Source: Paenibacillus sp. FSL R5-0490
GTDB lineage: Bacteria > Bacillota > Bacilli > Bacillales > Cytobacillaceae
Reading direction: 5' to 3'
DNA: 64,000 nt
NCBI RefSeq assembly: GCF_001956215.1
Contig: NZ_MRTQ01000015.1
Span: 1 to 64,000 of the forward strand
A program made the translations under genes and the position numbers. Of the stretch, positions 17,220 through 26,238 are shown piece after piece; positions within the stretch are counted from its first letter, which is position 1, and every line of letters starts with the position of its first letter. Below the pieces are notes generated by a model. That model made no database searches. It saw only the letters and a program-made list of their open reading frames with translations, and was not told where the DNA came from.

Positions 17220-17254
17220 GGAATTACATAATTAACGAGAATACAAAGGCAAAT

Positions 17255-17293
17255 CAAAAAAAATCGTCGCCACAGAGCGCCCGTGACGACGAT
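17255..17293 (-). terminator. Intrinsic terminator of the CynX/NimT MFS gene
   Basis: On the minus strand ATCGTCG pairs with CGACGAT, with an inner CAC/GTG pair, followed by eight T. It lies about 110 bp past the MFS stop. Confidence 0.75.
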
Positions 17294-17400
17294 ATCTTCA
17301 AGTCGAGTCCGAAGAGAAGCCTGGTTTACCCCAAAAAGGCTAAATGTGTTCCTGCATAATAACCAGCAGCCGTTCTGCTGTTACCGGTCGCCGGTTATAT

Positions 17401-18627
17401 TCAAGCAATGGTTGACGCAGTCTTTTTATGGTCTTTGTCCTGCAGAACAAATTGATCACGCCCCGCTCCAATTCCGGAAATCGTAAAGATGGCAGTAATG
17501 ACCAAAAGCAAGACCAGCGGAACGGTCCATGACTGGAACAGGTCATATAGTGATCCGATGAGAATCGGTCCAGCCGCGGCGAGAAGGTAGCCGACGGATT
17601 GTGCCATTCCTGAAAGACTGGCAGCCTGTTGCGCATTTTCAGCACGAAGGCCGATCAGTGTTAAGGAATGGCTGATGGCAGCGCCCAGTCCGATCCCGAT
17701 TAGAACGATACTGATGTTAGTGATGATGCTATTAACATTCAAAAGCAGACCAGTAATGCCGGCAAAAGTGAAAGTGCCGATGCCTAAAGCGATCGCTTTT
17801 TGGTTGGGGAGCCGGTCAGCAAGGATAGGAATAAGAATATTTACAGGGAGTCCTGAGAACTGGAGAACCGTTACCATCCATCCAGCGGAGGCTATATCCC
17901 GTCCCTGGCTGTGAAGAATCTCCGGAAGCCAGGTTGTGGTGCTGAAATAGACCATTGATTGCAATCCCATAAATAGTGTGACCTGCCAGGCGATGGGTGA
18001 GGTCCACATGGAAGACTTTGGTGCAGAAACCGCAGATACTTCCGTTTTTTTCTTTCCCATTCTGAGCTGAGGAAGCCAGACAATGATGGCAATTAAGATC
18101 AGGATGACCCATGCTCCAAGTGAAAGCCTCCAGCCCAACCCGAGTCCCTCAGCAAGCGGGACACTGAACCCTGGCGCAAGTCCCGCAAAAATCCCCATTG
18201 AAAATGTATAAATTCCTGTCAGCAGGCCAACCTTTTGCGGAAATTTTTCCTTGACCATTCCCGGAAGAAGAACATTGCAAAGACCTACCCCTAATCCAAT
18301 TAAAATAGTTCCTATGTACAGCGGAGTAAGCATTCCTGCAGAACGGGCCGCAATGCCGGACCCTAAAATCGTTAACCCCAAAAGAATGCTCCATTCACCG
18401 CCAAGCTTTTGGGCGATCCTCGGCACAAAAGGGGAGAGCAGTGCGAAGGCAACGAGCGGCAGAGTGGTCAGAAGACCTGCTGCACCATTGGAAATTCCTG
18501 TCTCATCCCGTATAGACCCAATCAATGGCCCGACTGATGTAATCGCTGGGCGTAAATTAAAAGCCACAAAAATAATGCCGGCCATTAGTATAAGGTTTTT
18601 TGAATCCATTTTTGCTATAGTTCTCAA
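17401..18627 (-). CDS. CynX/NimT-family MFS transporter
   Basis: About 408 residues with 12 membrane segments. The N-terminal AFNLRPAITSVGPLIG sequence and the loop PFVPRIAQKLGGEWSILLG are the hallmarks of the CynX/NimT branch, whose known members handle cyanate or 2-nitroimidazole. I chose TTG at 18627 because AGGGAGTG lies 7 nt before it; the ATG six codons later is the alternative. A PadR regulator gene lies 168 bp upstream on the same strand and may control it. Substrate unknown. Confidence 0.9.
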   Translation of the reverse strand: MRTIAKMDSKNLILMAGIIFVAFNLRPAITSVGPLIGSIRDETGISNGAAGLLTTLPLVAFALLSPFVPRIAQKLGGEWSILLGLTILGSGIAARSAGMLTPLYIGTILIGLGVGLCNVLLPGMVKEKFPQKVGLLTGIYTFSMGIFAGLAPGFSVPLAEGLGLGWRLSLGAWVILILIAIIVWLPQLRMGKKKTEVSAVSAPKSSMWTSPIAWQVTLFMGLQSMVYFSTTTWLPEILHSQGRDIASAGWMVTVLQFSGLPVNILIPILADRLPNQKAIALGIGTFTFAGITGLLLNVNSIITNISIVLIGIGLGAAISHSLTLIGLRAENAQQAASLSGMAQSVGYLLAAAGPILIGSLYDLFQSWTVPLVLLLVITAIFTISGIGAGRDQFVLQDKDHKKTASTIA

Positions 18628-18795
18628 CTTAAGACACTCCCTAAAGGTATTTCGAACATCCTTCGTTTTACGAAAAGGCAATATTCAGAATAGTATAATT
18701 GCTTTCGGATGAAAAGTACATAGCTTTTGGGGGAATTGGTAAAAATTTTACAGGGTGTTGGGGTGAATTTAAAGAAGGTAAGTGGATATACCCTC

Positions 18796-19311
18796 TTACC
18801 TCTCATCCGGAGACTCTACTACTTGGAGAATCTTTGTCAGCCAATTCATATAAAATTCATTTAAGCCCTTATAATGTTCCTGTATCAGATTGGGGATGAC
18901 CGCCTGGTAGTCATGCTTTACTTTGCTCTCTGCTTTCAAGTCGGAAATCCAGTTTTTTATATGCTCAGCTGCTTCGGGGACTTGGGCTGATTGAACAAAC
19001 AATAGGGCAGGATAAAGGGATCGCGGTTCTGGCATCCGCTTTTTAAAGACCTCTATGATTTCTTCCGATAGCTGCTTCTTTCCATCTTCAGTTATTTGGT
19101 AGACGGTACGGTTTGGACGGTTATTCACCTGCTCCTGCTTTTCCGCCTGGATCCACTTATGCTTTTCGAGCTTGCGGATGGCATGATACAAATTACCGTC
19201 CGTAACGGGGAATAGGTGATCCCATTTGTGTTCTAAAATGACTTTTTTCATTTCATATGGATGATATTCTTTCTCTTTTAAAAGACCGAGAATGACAATT
19301 TGGATAGACAC
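18796..19311 (-). CDS. PadR-family transcriptional regulator
   Basis: About 171 residues. The N-terminal winged helix has the PadR pattern IVILGLLKEKEYHPYEMKKV, then DGNLYHAIRKLEKHKWI and the wing NRPNRTVYQITEDGKKQL. The C-terminal third is the helical dimerisation arm, so this is PadR subfamily 2 (Vir-like) by length. I chose the GTG start after AAAGGAG, because the open frame upstream lacks a site. It sits upstream of the CynX/NimT gene, a common pairing of PadR repressor and efflux pump. The ligand is unknown. Confidence 0.9.
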   Translation of the reverse strand: MSIQIVILGLLKEKEYHPYEMKKVILEHKWDHLFPVTDGNLYHAIRKLEKHKWIQAEKQEQVNNRPNRTVYQITEDGKKQLSEEIIEVFKKRMPEPRSLYPALLFVQSAQVPEAAEHIKNWISDLKAESKVKHDYQAVIPNLIQEHYKGLNEFYMNWLTKILQVVESPDER

Positions 19312-19357
19312 GATTGGTAACTCCTTTTTAGACAATACCTTTGCTCTAATACAGGAT

Positions 19358-19385
19358 ATCATACCCTAATGTCATTTTAATGCAA
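19358..19385 (-). promoter_or_regulatory. Sigma-A-type promoter of the PadR gene
   Basis: Minus-strand TTGCAT (19385-19380), a 16-bp spacer and TATGAT (19363-19358), about 45 bp before the GTG start. Confidence 0.5.
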
Positions 19386-19498
19386 GCAGCATTGGAATAC
19401 CAAATGGAAGAGCAGGGGGAAAAGCTGCTGTATCATATTCAGCGCAGCTCCTCCTTTTAAACTGTCCAAACCATCACATGGCAGATGAGGGAACACAC

Positions 19499-19531
19499 AA
19501 AAAACTGCCCCGCAGCGGGAACAGTTTTTTT
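19499..19531. terminator. Bidirectional intrinsic terminator
   Basis: AAAACTG and CAGTTTT enclose CCCCGCAGCGGGAA, with A-run and T-run on either side. It ends the SDR gene on the minus strand. Confidence 0.8.
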
Positions 19532-19537
19532 GTTTGT

Positions 19538-20272
19538 TTATTGTGCAGAGAAACCGCCATCAATAACAAGTTCTGCACCTGTAATATAAGAAGCATCATC
19601 TGAAGCAAGGAACAAGACAGCACGTGCCACGTCATCAGCTTCACCAAGTCTTTGAAGCGGAGTTGCCTGAATTAATCTCTGCAGCACTTCACTGGATTCT
19701 GACAGGTTCTCGGTCATTGGCGTTTTAATGACGCCAGGGAAAACAGCATTAACCCTGATTCCGAATCGGCCGAACTGTGTGCTTGCCGCTCTGGAGATGG
19801 CTCTCACAGCACCTTTTGAAGCAGTGTACGTGTTTGTACCCATGCCAACCATGGCTGTGTAGCTGGAAATATTCACAACGGCACCGCTTTGCTGTTTGAC
19901 CATTTGCGGCAATACATGCTTCATTCCTGCAAAAGGCCCGAAACCATTGATGCGCATCATAAGATCCCAGTCTTCAATTGTCACATCATCCATATGTTTC
20001 TCGCTAGATATGCCGGCATTATTAATTAATACATCGATTCTTCCATGATCAGCAACGATTTCATCCACTGCCTTTTTCCAATCATCCTCTGACATGACAT
20101 TCAGCAATTTGCCTTCCACTGCATCATTTTGGCTGACAACGTTCAGGAGCTCTTTATTAATATCCGCTGCAATAACATATGCGCCTTCACCGACTAAAAG
20201 CTCAGTCATGCGTTTTCCCATTCCTGATGCTCCGCCAGTAACCAAAACAATTTTTTTATCGAATTTACCCAT
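19538..20272 (-). CDS. Short-chain dehydrogenase/reductase
   Basis: A 244-residue classical SDR. Visible are the cofactor motif VTGGASGMGKRM at the N-terminus, NNAG after the fourth strand, the catalytic serine in VNISSYTA, the YTASK tyrosine and lysine, and the C-terminal YITGAELVIDGGF found in FabG and glucose-dehydrogenase relatives. Asp at the end of the second strand (AADINKE) suggests NAD preference. It has a palindrome over its promoter, so it is probably regulated, perhaps by the divergent MarR protein or another factor. Substrate unknown. Confidence 0.92.
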   Translation of the reverse strand: MGKFDKKIVLVTGGASGMGKRMTELLVGEGAYVIAADINKELLNVVSQNDAVEGKLLNVMSEDDWKKAVDEIVADHGRIDVLINNAGISSEKHMDDVTIEDWDLMMRINGFGPFAGMKHVLPQMVKQQSGAVVNISSYTAMVGMGTNTYTASKGAVRAISRAASTQFGRFGIRVNAVFPGVIKTPMTENLSESSEVLQRLIQATPLQRLGEADDVARAVLFLASDDASYITGAELVIDGGFSAQ

Positions 20273-20336
20273 GATATATTGCCCCCTTGATCTATCTTTT
20301 TAAAATGCCTATTCAAATATATTGTAATCGATAATA

Positions 20337-20352
20337 TACTTTGTGCAAAGTA
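20337..20352. promoter_or_regulatory. Palindrome over the SDR promoter
   Basis: TACTTTGTGCAAAGTA has perfect 7-bp arms. On the minus strand a TTGCAC box within it, a 16-bp spacer and TACAAT make a sigma-A promoter for the SDR gene, so a bound protein would cover the -35 region. Confidence 0.5.
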
Positions 20353-20446
20353 ATTTGTTTTGGAAAAAAGTTTAAAGTTAATAATGATTAAAAAAAGGAT
20401 GACCGCTTTTTTAGTGAAAAAAATTCTTTAAAATTCTTCAAAAATT

Positions 20447-20477
20447 AGTTGTAAAATGCAACTTTATTAACTATACT
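20447..20477 (+). promoter_or_regulatory. Promoter and palindromic operator of the MarR-led operon
   Basis: A TTGTAA box, a 17-bp spacer and TATACT give a good sigma-A promoter 20 bp before the gene. The imperfect palindrome AGTTGTAAAATGCAACT (20447-20463) overlaps the -35 box, as expected for MarR autorepression. Confidence 0.6.
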
Positions 20478-20497
20478 ATAACCAAGAGGTGAAAATA

Positions 20498-20947
20498 ATG
20501 GAAAATCTTCGCAGTTTGTTTCAAGTAATGACGCGCCGTTTCGGCTTACTCAATAAAAATTGCTGCAGTGTCGGCGGGTGCGATATTTCCCTCATTCAAA
20601 GCCATATTCTTTATGAGATTGACAATCAGCATAACCCGTCCATGCAGCAGATTGCAGATTCGCTAGGGACGGATATTACAACTTTCAGCAGGCAGGTTCA
20701 ATCTTTAGTGAAAATGAACTTAGTTAAGAAAACGCCGGATCCTGCTGATAAGAGAATCAGTATTCTTTCGCTGACTGCTGAAGGGAAATATATTGCAGGT
20801 GCCATAGATCAGCAGATGAATTCTTTTTTACAAGAGGTTTTTTCACAAATGAATGAGTTTGAAAAAGAAACAGTCATCCGCTCAATTCATTTGTTAAATA
20901 ATGCAATGGCAAAATCCAATGCATGCTGTAAGCCGTTTCAGGGGTAA
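20498..20947 (+). CDS. MarR-family regulator with cysteine clusters
   Basis: A 149-residue winged-helix protein: helices PSMQQIADSLGTDITTFSRQVQSL-type recognition region (residues about 48-72), wing KTPDPADKRISILSLTAEG, and a C-terminal dimerisation helix. Unusual are cysteines 22, 23 and 28 near the N-terminus (NCCSVGGC) and 143-144 near the end (ACCK), a pattern suited to binding As(III) or another soft metal, which I infer as the signal. I chose ATG at 20498 because the upstream GTG lies inside the AGAGGTG site. It heads the flavoprotein/MFS/acetyltransferase operon and has a palindrome over its own promoter. Confidence 0.88.
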   Translation: MENLRSLFQVMTRRFGLLNKNCCSVGGCDISLIQSHILYEIDNQHNPSMQQIADSLGTDITTFSRQVQSLVKMNLVKKTPDPADKRISILSLTAEGKYIAGAIDQQMNSFLQEVFSQMNEFEKETVIRSIHLLNNAMAKSNACCKPFQG

Positions 20948-21011
20948 ATGCCTCTGGGGCAAATACTTGCAATTTGCAAGTAAAAATTTATAGGAGAAAA
21001 GAGGAGAAAGC

Positions 21012-22385
21012 ATGACTAATCAGAATGATCTTGTAAAGGGATGCTGCACGCCTAAGAAAAACGAAATAGAAAAGAATTCACAAAACAAGGGGAAAGCAAG
21101 AGCGTTGCCTGTAGCTATAATTGGCGCCGGACCGGTGGGACTGGCAGCTGCTGCACACCTGACAAGCAGGGGGCAGTCATTTATTTTGCTCGAGGCGGGG
21201 AAGCAAGCGGGAGCCAATATCAAAAGCTGGGGACATATTCGTTTATTCTCACCATGGCGGTACAATATTGACAAAGCTGCTGCCAGTTTATTAAGCGCAA
21301 ATGGCTGGGTACAGCCGCAAATGGAAACACTGCCTACCGGTGAGGAACTTGTTGAACACTATCTAAAGCCGCTGTCCAGTTTACCTGAAATAAAGCCTTT
21401 CATTCATCTGAATACAAAGGTTTTGTCAGTCGGCAGAAAAGATACCGATAAAATGAAAACGGCAAACCGGGACGATATTCCTTTTGTTATTCATACTGAG
21501 CAGAATGGAGAGTACAAAACATTCGAATCGAGAGCAGTCATTGATGCTGCAGGTACCTGGGGTAATCCAAATCCGGCTTCATCAAGCGGAATTTGGCTGG
21601 CTGATGAGAGGGAACTGAAGGAAAAGATATTTTATGGAATACCCGATGTATTAGGGAGTGAGCAGCAGCGCTACCGGAATAAGTGCATTGCCGTTGTCGG
21701 CGGAGGCCATTCAGCGATCAATGCCTTGCTGGATTTAGCCGAATTGAAAGAGTTCTATCCCGAAACGGAGATTCTATGGATTATGAGAAGAAATCAGGTT
21801 GAGGATGCTTACGGAGGAGAAGAAAAAGATGCACTTGAAGCAAGGGGCCGCCTCGGAAGCAAGATCCATCGATTGGTTGATAACGGGCAAGTGGAGGCCG
21901 TTACTCCATTTCGTATCCAGCTGGTCAAAGAGTCGGAAACGGGAATAGAGTTAATAGGCAGCCAAAACGGGAAGCAGATAAGCCTGGATGGAATCGATGA
22001 AATGATTGTCAATACAGGGAACCGTCCGGATTTTTCAATCATAAGTGAACTTCGTACTTCCATTGATTCTGCAACTGAAAGTGCAGGTTCATTGGCACCA
22101 TTAATTGATCCTAATATTCATAGCTGCGGTACGGTTCGCCCACATGGAGAAAGGGAATTAAGACAGCCTGAGAAGAACTTTTATATTGTGGGTTCAAAAA
22201 GCTATGGCCGTGCTCCGACCTTTTTGATGGCGACAGGCTATGAGCAGGTTAGGTCTGTGGCTGCTTATTTGAGCGGTGATTTCACTGCTGCAGAAAAAGT
22301 GGAGCTGGATTTGCCGGAAACGGGTGTATGCAGCGTTAATTTAAAAAGTTCAATTGAAGAGTCTGCATCATCGTGCTGCAATTGA
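21012..22385 (+). CDS. ArsO-like FAD/NAD(P)-dependent oxidoreductase
   Basis: A 457-residue flavoprotein with two nucleotide-binding folds: IIGAGPVGLAAAAHL near residue 35 for FAD and VVGGGHSAINALLDL near residue 232 for NAD(P)H. Between them is HIRLFSPWRYNID. Cysteine pairs stand at both ends (KGCCTPKK, and SSCCN at the extreme C-terminus), which suits trapping arsenite or a related thiol-reactive metalloid. It resembles flavin monooxygenases named ArsO in arsenic operons. That assignment rests on motif and context. It sits between the MarR regulator and an MFS/acetyltransferase pair. Confidence 0.82.
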   Translation: MTNQNDLVKGCCTPKKNEIEKNSQNKGKARALPVAIIGAGPVGLAAAAHLTSRGQSFILLEAGKQAGANIKSWGHIRLFSPWRYNIDKAAASLLSANGWVQPQMETLPTGEELVEHYLKPLSSLPEIKPFIHLNTKVLSVGRKDTDKMKTANRDDIPFVIHTEQNGEYKTFESRAVIDAAGTWGNPNPASSSGIWLADERELKEKIFYGIPDVLGSEQQRYRNKCIAVVGGGHSAINALLDLAELKEFYPETEILWIMRRNQVEDAYGGEEKDALEARGRLGSKIHRLVDNGQVEAVTPFRIQLVKESETGIELIGSQNGKQISLDGIDEMIVNTGNRPDFSIISELRTSIDSATESAGSLAPLIDPNIHSCGTVRPHGERELRQPEKNFYIVGSKSYGRAPTFLMATGYEQVRSVAAYLSGDFTAAEKVELDLPETGVCSVNLKSSIEESASSCCN

Positions 22386-22424
22386 TTCGCTGCTCCTTAA
22401 AATGTAATTGAATAGGTGATAATA

Positions 22425-22631
22425 ATGACCATAAATCATGCTGGAGCTCTCAAAAAAGAATATTTTATATCCTATATGAAATTAATCATGAATGCTTTTG
22501 GGTGTTCTGTTGAGGATGCAAAAGATAAAACATTTGAAAGGCTGTTTCGATTGCGGCAAAGTGAAATGGGGCAGGAGACGTATACACAATTTATTTTGGC
22601 GTATCGGGAATTGCTGAATCATTCGAATTAA
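22425..22631 (+). CDS. Small protein in the metalloid operon (68 aa)
   Basis: A mostly helical soluble protein with one cysteine (AFGCSVEDAKDKTFERLFRL). It starts at ATG after AGGTGA; the GTG three codons upstream overlaps that site. It lies 40 bp after the flavoprotein gene and 15 bp before the MFS gene, so it is inside the operon. I do not recognise the family. It could be an accessory subunit of either neighbour. Confidence 0.72.
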   Translation: MTINHAGALKKEYFISYMKLIMNAFGCSVEDAKDKTFERLFRLRQSEMGQETYTQFILAYRELLNHSN

Positions 22632-22645
22632 AGGAGAGAATGAAG

Positions 22646-23896
22646 ATGGCGGCTATTAAAAATTATTTATCTGCAAAGCCTATAATAATAGTCGCCATAG
22701 TCACAGCTTTAAGCCTTTTAGGTGACTCCATGCTGTATATTGCATTGCCTATTTATTGGGAAAGTGCGGGCCTGGACTCCCTTTGGCAAGTAGGTGTGCT
22801 CCTATCAATAAACCGCTTCATACGATTGCCATTTAATCCATTTGCAGGCTGGATGTACAAACATATTTCATTAAAGGCTGGCCTGATTATTGCTGTCCTG
22901 TTAGGCGGGTTCACAACGATAGGCTACGGAATTTTCAAAGGATTTGCGGCCTGGGTGATCCTTCGTGCTTTATGGGGGATTGCCTGGTCATTTTTTCGGA
23001 TCGGAGGATTGTCGGTTGTTGCTGTTTATGCTGAAAACAACAAGCGTGGAAGTTCTATGGGCTTATATAACGGGCTCTACCGAACAGGAAGCCTGGTCGG
23101 AATGCTGGTTGGGGGCTTGCTCATTCCAATTATAGGCTTGAGCACCGTATCAATTGCATTTGGGTTATTGTCCCTTTTGGGGCTTCCACTAATGATGAGT
23201 TCTAAATTTAGTCAAGTTGAGGAGACACCCGGGAGGATTGATAAAAGGGCTGAAGATAAGCTTTTCATTGGCAGGACCGCATATAAAGCAGCCATTATTG
23301 TTTCAGGCTTTCTCGTTGCCATGTTATATCAGGGAATAGTGACATCCACAATGAGCTCCTTGATTGAACACTTTTACGGAGAGAGTATATCAATATGGAA
23401 TGTGGTTGTCAGTGTTACTTTTTTATCAGGCATAATCCAGGCGGTAAGGTGGACATGGGAACCGTTTCTGGGGAAAACAGTTGGGCACTGGTCTGACCGG
23501 GCGCAGGGGAGGCTGCCGATTTTTATTGTTTCTTTGTTTTCATCAGCATTAGTCTTTGGAATCGTATCCATTAGACTTCCATTAGGGCTGTGGATAGCTG
23601 TTACTCTTGTAATGATGGCCGGGGCTACTATTTTATCAACCATTTTGGATACGATTGCCCTGGACACAGCAAAAACTGCAAACGTGGTTACTTTCCTTAC
23701 GATATACTCCATCTCTCAAGATGTGGGTGCAGCTTTAGGACCGGCAATTAGTTACATATTAATCCAATTAGAGGCTGGCTTTAAATTTTTATATTGGGGC
23801 GGTTCGATCATACTGCTTATCTTAGCCGTGATTTGGACAGTTTTAGCAAAGAGGTTAAACACATTTATAAAAAAAGAGATCTATGAATCTTATTAG
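22646..23896 (+). CDS. MFS exporter of the metalloid operon
   Basis: About 416 residues with 12 membrane segments. The N-terminal LLGDSMLYIALPIYWESAGL and the loop FNPFAGWMYKHISLKAGLI are of MFS type. The end of the gene lies 13 bp before the start of the acetyltransferase gene, and the GNAT ribosome binding site falls between them. In arsenic islands MFS proteins such as ArsJ, ArsK or ArsQ export organic or modified arsenicals, and that role is inferred here from neighbours alone. The start was moved two codons in from the longest frame because of AAGGAG spacing. Confidence 0.85.
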   Translation: MAAIKNYLSAKPIIIVAIVTALSLLGDSMLYIALPIYWESAGLDSLWQVGVLLSINRFIRLPFNPFAGWMYKHISLKAGLIIAVLLGGFTTIGYGIFKGFAAWVILRALWGIAWSFFRIGGLSVVAVYAENNKRGSSMGLYNGLYRTGSLVGMLVGGLLIPIIGLSTVSIAFGLLSLLGLPLMMSSKFSQVEETPGRIDKRAEDKLFIGRTAYKAAIIVSGFLVAMLYQGIVTSTMSSLIEHFYGESISIWNVVVSVTFLSGIIQAVRWTWEPFLGKTVGHWSDRAQGRLPIFIVSLFSSALVFGIVSIRLPLGLWIAVTLVMMAGATILSTILDTIALDTAKTANVVTFLTIYSISQDVGAALGPAISYILIQLEAGFKFLYWGGSIILLILAVIWTVLAKRLNTFIKKEIYESY

Positions 23897-23909
23897 CGGG
23901 GGACCTGCA

Positions 23910-24407
23910 ATGACCAGTGAGACTGTTGTTCGTGAAGCCAGAAAGGCAGATTTAACAGCTATTCTGGAGATTTATAATCAGGGAATAGAAGACCGTATCG
24001 CAACATTGGAAACAGAGAAAAAAGATCTTTCCTATATGGCAAAATGGTTTGAACAGCACCAAGGGCGATATTGTGTGCTTGCCGCGGAAATAGGGGGTCA
24101 AGTAATCGGCTGGTCTTCTCTGAATCCGTATAGCAGCCGCTGTGCATATGATGGAGTGGCGGATCTATCAATCTATATCGCAAGAGAGTTCAGAGGCAAG
24201 GGGGCAGGCGGGAAGCTGCTTTCTGCACTCGAAAAGAAAGCAAGAGAAAACAAGTTTCATAAGCTGGTTTTGTTTACTTTTCCATTTAATGAACTGGGAC
24301 AGAGTCTTTATAAGAAAATGGGGTTTCGTGAAGTCGGTATATTTCAAAACCAGGGTGTGCTGGACGGAGAATTTGTGGACGTGATGGCTATGGAAAAACT
24401 TCTGTAA
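23910..24407 (+). CDS. GNAT acetyltransferase, ArsN1 / phosphinothricin-acetyltransferase-like
   Basis: A 165-residue acetyltransferase with the PAT-type sequence: VREARKADLTAILEIYNQGI at the start, then VIGWSSLNPYSSRCAYDGVA, the acetyl-CoA loop REFRGKGAGGKLL, and the C-terminal LYKKMGFREVGIFQNQGVLDG. ArsN1 proteins of this type acetylate the antibiotic arsinothricin. With ArsO-like and MFS genes upstream and the ars operon downstream, that role is likely, but phosphinothricin or methionine sulfoximine remain possible substrates. The ATG follows GGGGGA. A terminator ends the unit. Confidence 0.85.
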   Translation: MTSETVVREARKADLTAILEIYNQGIEDRIATLETEKKDLSYMAKWFEQHQGRYCVLAAEIGGQVIGWSSLNPYSSRCAYDGVADLSIYIAREFRGKGAGGKLLSALEKKARENKFHKLVLFTFPFNELGQSLYKKMGFREVGIFQNQGVLDGEFVDVMAMEKLL

Positions 24408-24418
24408 ATATTGTGTTT

Positions 24419-24445
24419 GCGGCTAAAGTTTTAGCCGTTTTTTTT
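24419..24445 (+). terminator. Intrinsic terminator of the MarR-led operon
   Basis: CGGCTAAA pairs with TTTAGCCG, then eight T. Confidence 0.9.
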
Positions 24446-24505
24446 GGCTGCGTTCATGAATCACTCAAAAATAGTCCTCATAGTTTCCCTAAATAAGAAA
24501 AAACC

Positions 24506-24535
24506 ATTTGCTTATATAAGCAAATCATTATATAT
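24506..24535 (+). promoter_or_regulatory. ArsR operator and promoter
   Basis: ATTTGCTTATATAAGCAAAT (24506-24525) is a perfect 20-bp palindrome. It covers the -35 box TTGCTT; 16 bp further is TATATT. ArsR bound here would block the operon until arsenite or antimonite releases it. Confidence 0.75.
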
Positions 24536-24567
24536 TAATACGTGTGCAAAGCGGAGGTGATGAGATC

Positions 24568-24912
24568 ATGATAGAATCCACAGTCGAAATCGGCAAGGCA
24601 GCATCCATTTTAAAATTATTAGGCGATAAAACGCGGCTCACAATGGTGAAGCTATTAAATAACCATGATTGCTGTGTATGTGAGTTTGTGGAGATTTTTA
24701 AAATGAGCCAGCCAGCCATTAGCCAGCATCTTAGGAAACTTAAAGATGCCGGTATGGTCAGGGAAAACAGACGAGGTCAGTGGATTATATATTCATTGAA
24801 TCAGGAAAGTGATTATTACCCGCTGGTTCAGAATGTCCTTGATCACCTTCCAAGCCAGGATTATTTATTAACAGAATTGGAAGAGCAGGGATTGCGAATT
24901 TCCTGTGAGTAA
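24568..24912 (+). CDS. arsR: ArsR-family arsenical-responsive repressor
   Basis: A 114-residue winged-helix repressor. The [20 protein letters not shown] stretch contains the metal-sensing cysteines of the classical ELCVCDL type followed by the recognition helix, and [11 protein letters not shown] and GQWIIYSL complete the wing. The ATG after GGAGGTGAT was taken instead of an upstream GTG. It is the first gene of an operon with a transporter, an arsenate reductase and a HesB-like gene, and a perfect palindrome overlaps its promoter. Confidence 0.93.
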   Translation: MIESTVEIGKAASILKLLGDKTRLTMVKLLNNHDCCVCEFVEIFKMSQPAISQHLRKLKDAGMVRENRRGQWIIYSLNQESDYYPLVQNVLDHLPSQDYLLTELEEQGLRISCE

Positions 24913-24926
24913 GAGGGGGGAACACA

Positions 24927-26222
24927 TTGACTCAAATAATTTTAGCTTCGGTGATTTTCTTGGTCACCCTCATATTAGTCATTTGGCAGCCAAAAGGTCT
25001 GTCCATCGGCTGGTCCGCATGCGGCGGAGCTATCCTCGCTTTAATAGCCGGTGTGGTGGATTTCAATGATGTCATCGATGTTACATCCATTGTCTGGAAT
25101 GCCACATTAACCTTTATTGCCATCATCATTATATCGCTTATTTTAGATGAAATCGGGTTTTTCGAATGGGCCGCTTTACATATGGCAAGAGCGGCAAAGG
25201 GCAGCGGAGTGAAGATGTTCATTTACGTTTCCATTTTGGGAGCGGTTGTCGCAGCATTCTTTGCGAATGATGGAGCGGCACTCATTCTCACGCCCATTGT
25301 CCTTGCGATGGTGCGAAACCTTCAATTTGAAGAAAAATTGGTTTTTCCGTTTATTATTGCAAGCGGATTTATTGCGGATACCACGTCACTGCCATTGGTT
25401 GTCAGCAACCTTGTCAATATCGTCTCCGCTGATTTCTTTGGCATAGGCTTTGTGGAATATGCGTCCCGCATGATTATTCCGAACTTCTTTTCACTGGGTG
25501 CCAGCATTTTGGTTTTATTCTTATACTTTAGAAAAAGCATACCAAAGAATTATGATTTATCTCATTTGAAAAAACCAGCCGAAGCAGTTAAAGACAGCAA
25601 AATGTTCCGATTGTCATGGCTCGTTTTAGGCATCTTATTAATAGGCTACTTTGCCAGTGAGTGGATTGGTGTCCCAGTCTCATTCATCGCAGGCATTGTA
25701 ACGGTGTTCTTTCTGATCATGGCCCGAAGAAGCCCGGCCGTGAATACGCGCACCGTCATCAAGGGTGCACCATGGGCTATCGTTTTCTTTTCGATAGGCA
25801 TGTATGTAGTGGTTTACGGACTAAGAAACGCGGGCCTTACAAATGTATTGGCTGATGTAATTCAAATGACAGCTGACCAGGGTCTATTTGCAGCAACCAT
25901 TGGAATGGGATTCATTGCGGCCATCCTTTCTTCTGTCATGAACAATATGCCAACCGTGATGATTGACGCTCTGGCCATTGCTGAAACTGATACAAGCGGA
26001 ATCATCCGTGAAGCCCTTATTTATGCGAACGTGATTGGATCGGATCTAGGTCCGAAAATTACGCCGATTGGGTCCCTCGCAACTTTGCTGTGGCTTCATG
26101 TATTGTCCCTGAAGGGAGTAAAAATCTCATGGGGAACGTACTTTAAAACAGGGATCATCTTAACGATTCCAACACTGTTCATTACATTAACCGGATTGTA
26201 CATTTGGCTAATGATTATCTAA
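24927..26222 (+). CDS. arsB: Arsenite efflux transporter ArsB
   Basis: A 431-residue membrane protein with about 11-12 segments of the ArsB/NhaD fold. Visible family stretches are [36 protein letters not shown] and [19 protein letters not shown], and a late [20 protein letters not shown]. It exports As(OH)3 or Sb(OH)3 from the cytoplasm. It starts with TTG after a run of six G. It lies 14 bp after arsR and 16 bp before arsC, an obvious operon. Confidence 0.92.
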   Translation: MTQIILASVIFLVTLILVIWQPKGLSIGWSACGGAILALIAGVVDFNDVIDVTSIVWNATLTFIAIIIISLILDEIGFFEWAALHMARAAKGSGVKMFIYVSILGAVVAAFFANDGAALILTPIVLAMVRNLQFEEKLVFPFIIASGFIADTTSLPLVVSNLVNIVSADFFGIGFVEYASRMIIPNFFSLGASILVLFLYFRKSIPKNYDLSHLKKPAEAVKDSKMFRLSWLVLGILLIGYFASEWIGVPVSFIAGIVTVFFLIMARRSPAVNTRTVIKGAPWAIVFFSIGMYVVVYGLRNAGLTNVLADVIQMTADQGLFAATIGMGFIAAILSSVMNNMPTVMIDALAIAETDTSGIIREALIYANVIGSDLGPKITPIGSLATLLWLHVLSLKGVKISWGTYFKTGIILTIPTLFITLTGLYIWLMII

Positions 26223-26238
26223 AAAGGAGAATCTCAAC

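Noticed and set aside
16768-17359. Minus- and plus-strand frames across repeat array B
   Set aside because: Repeat-derived Pro/Ser-rich translations, one of which would run through a terminator.
18699-18899. 66-codon plus-strand frame
   Set aside because: It overlaps the end of the PadR gene on the other strand and has no ribosome binding site.
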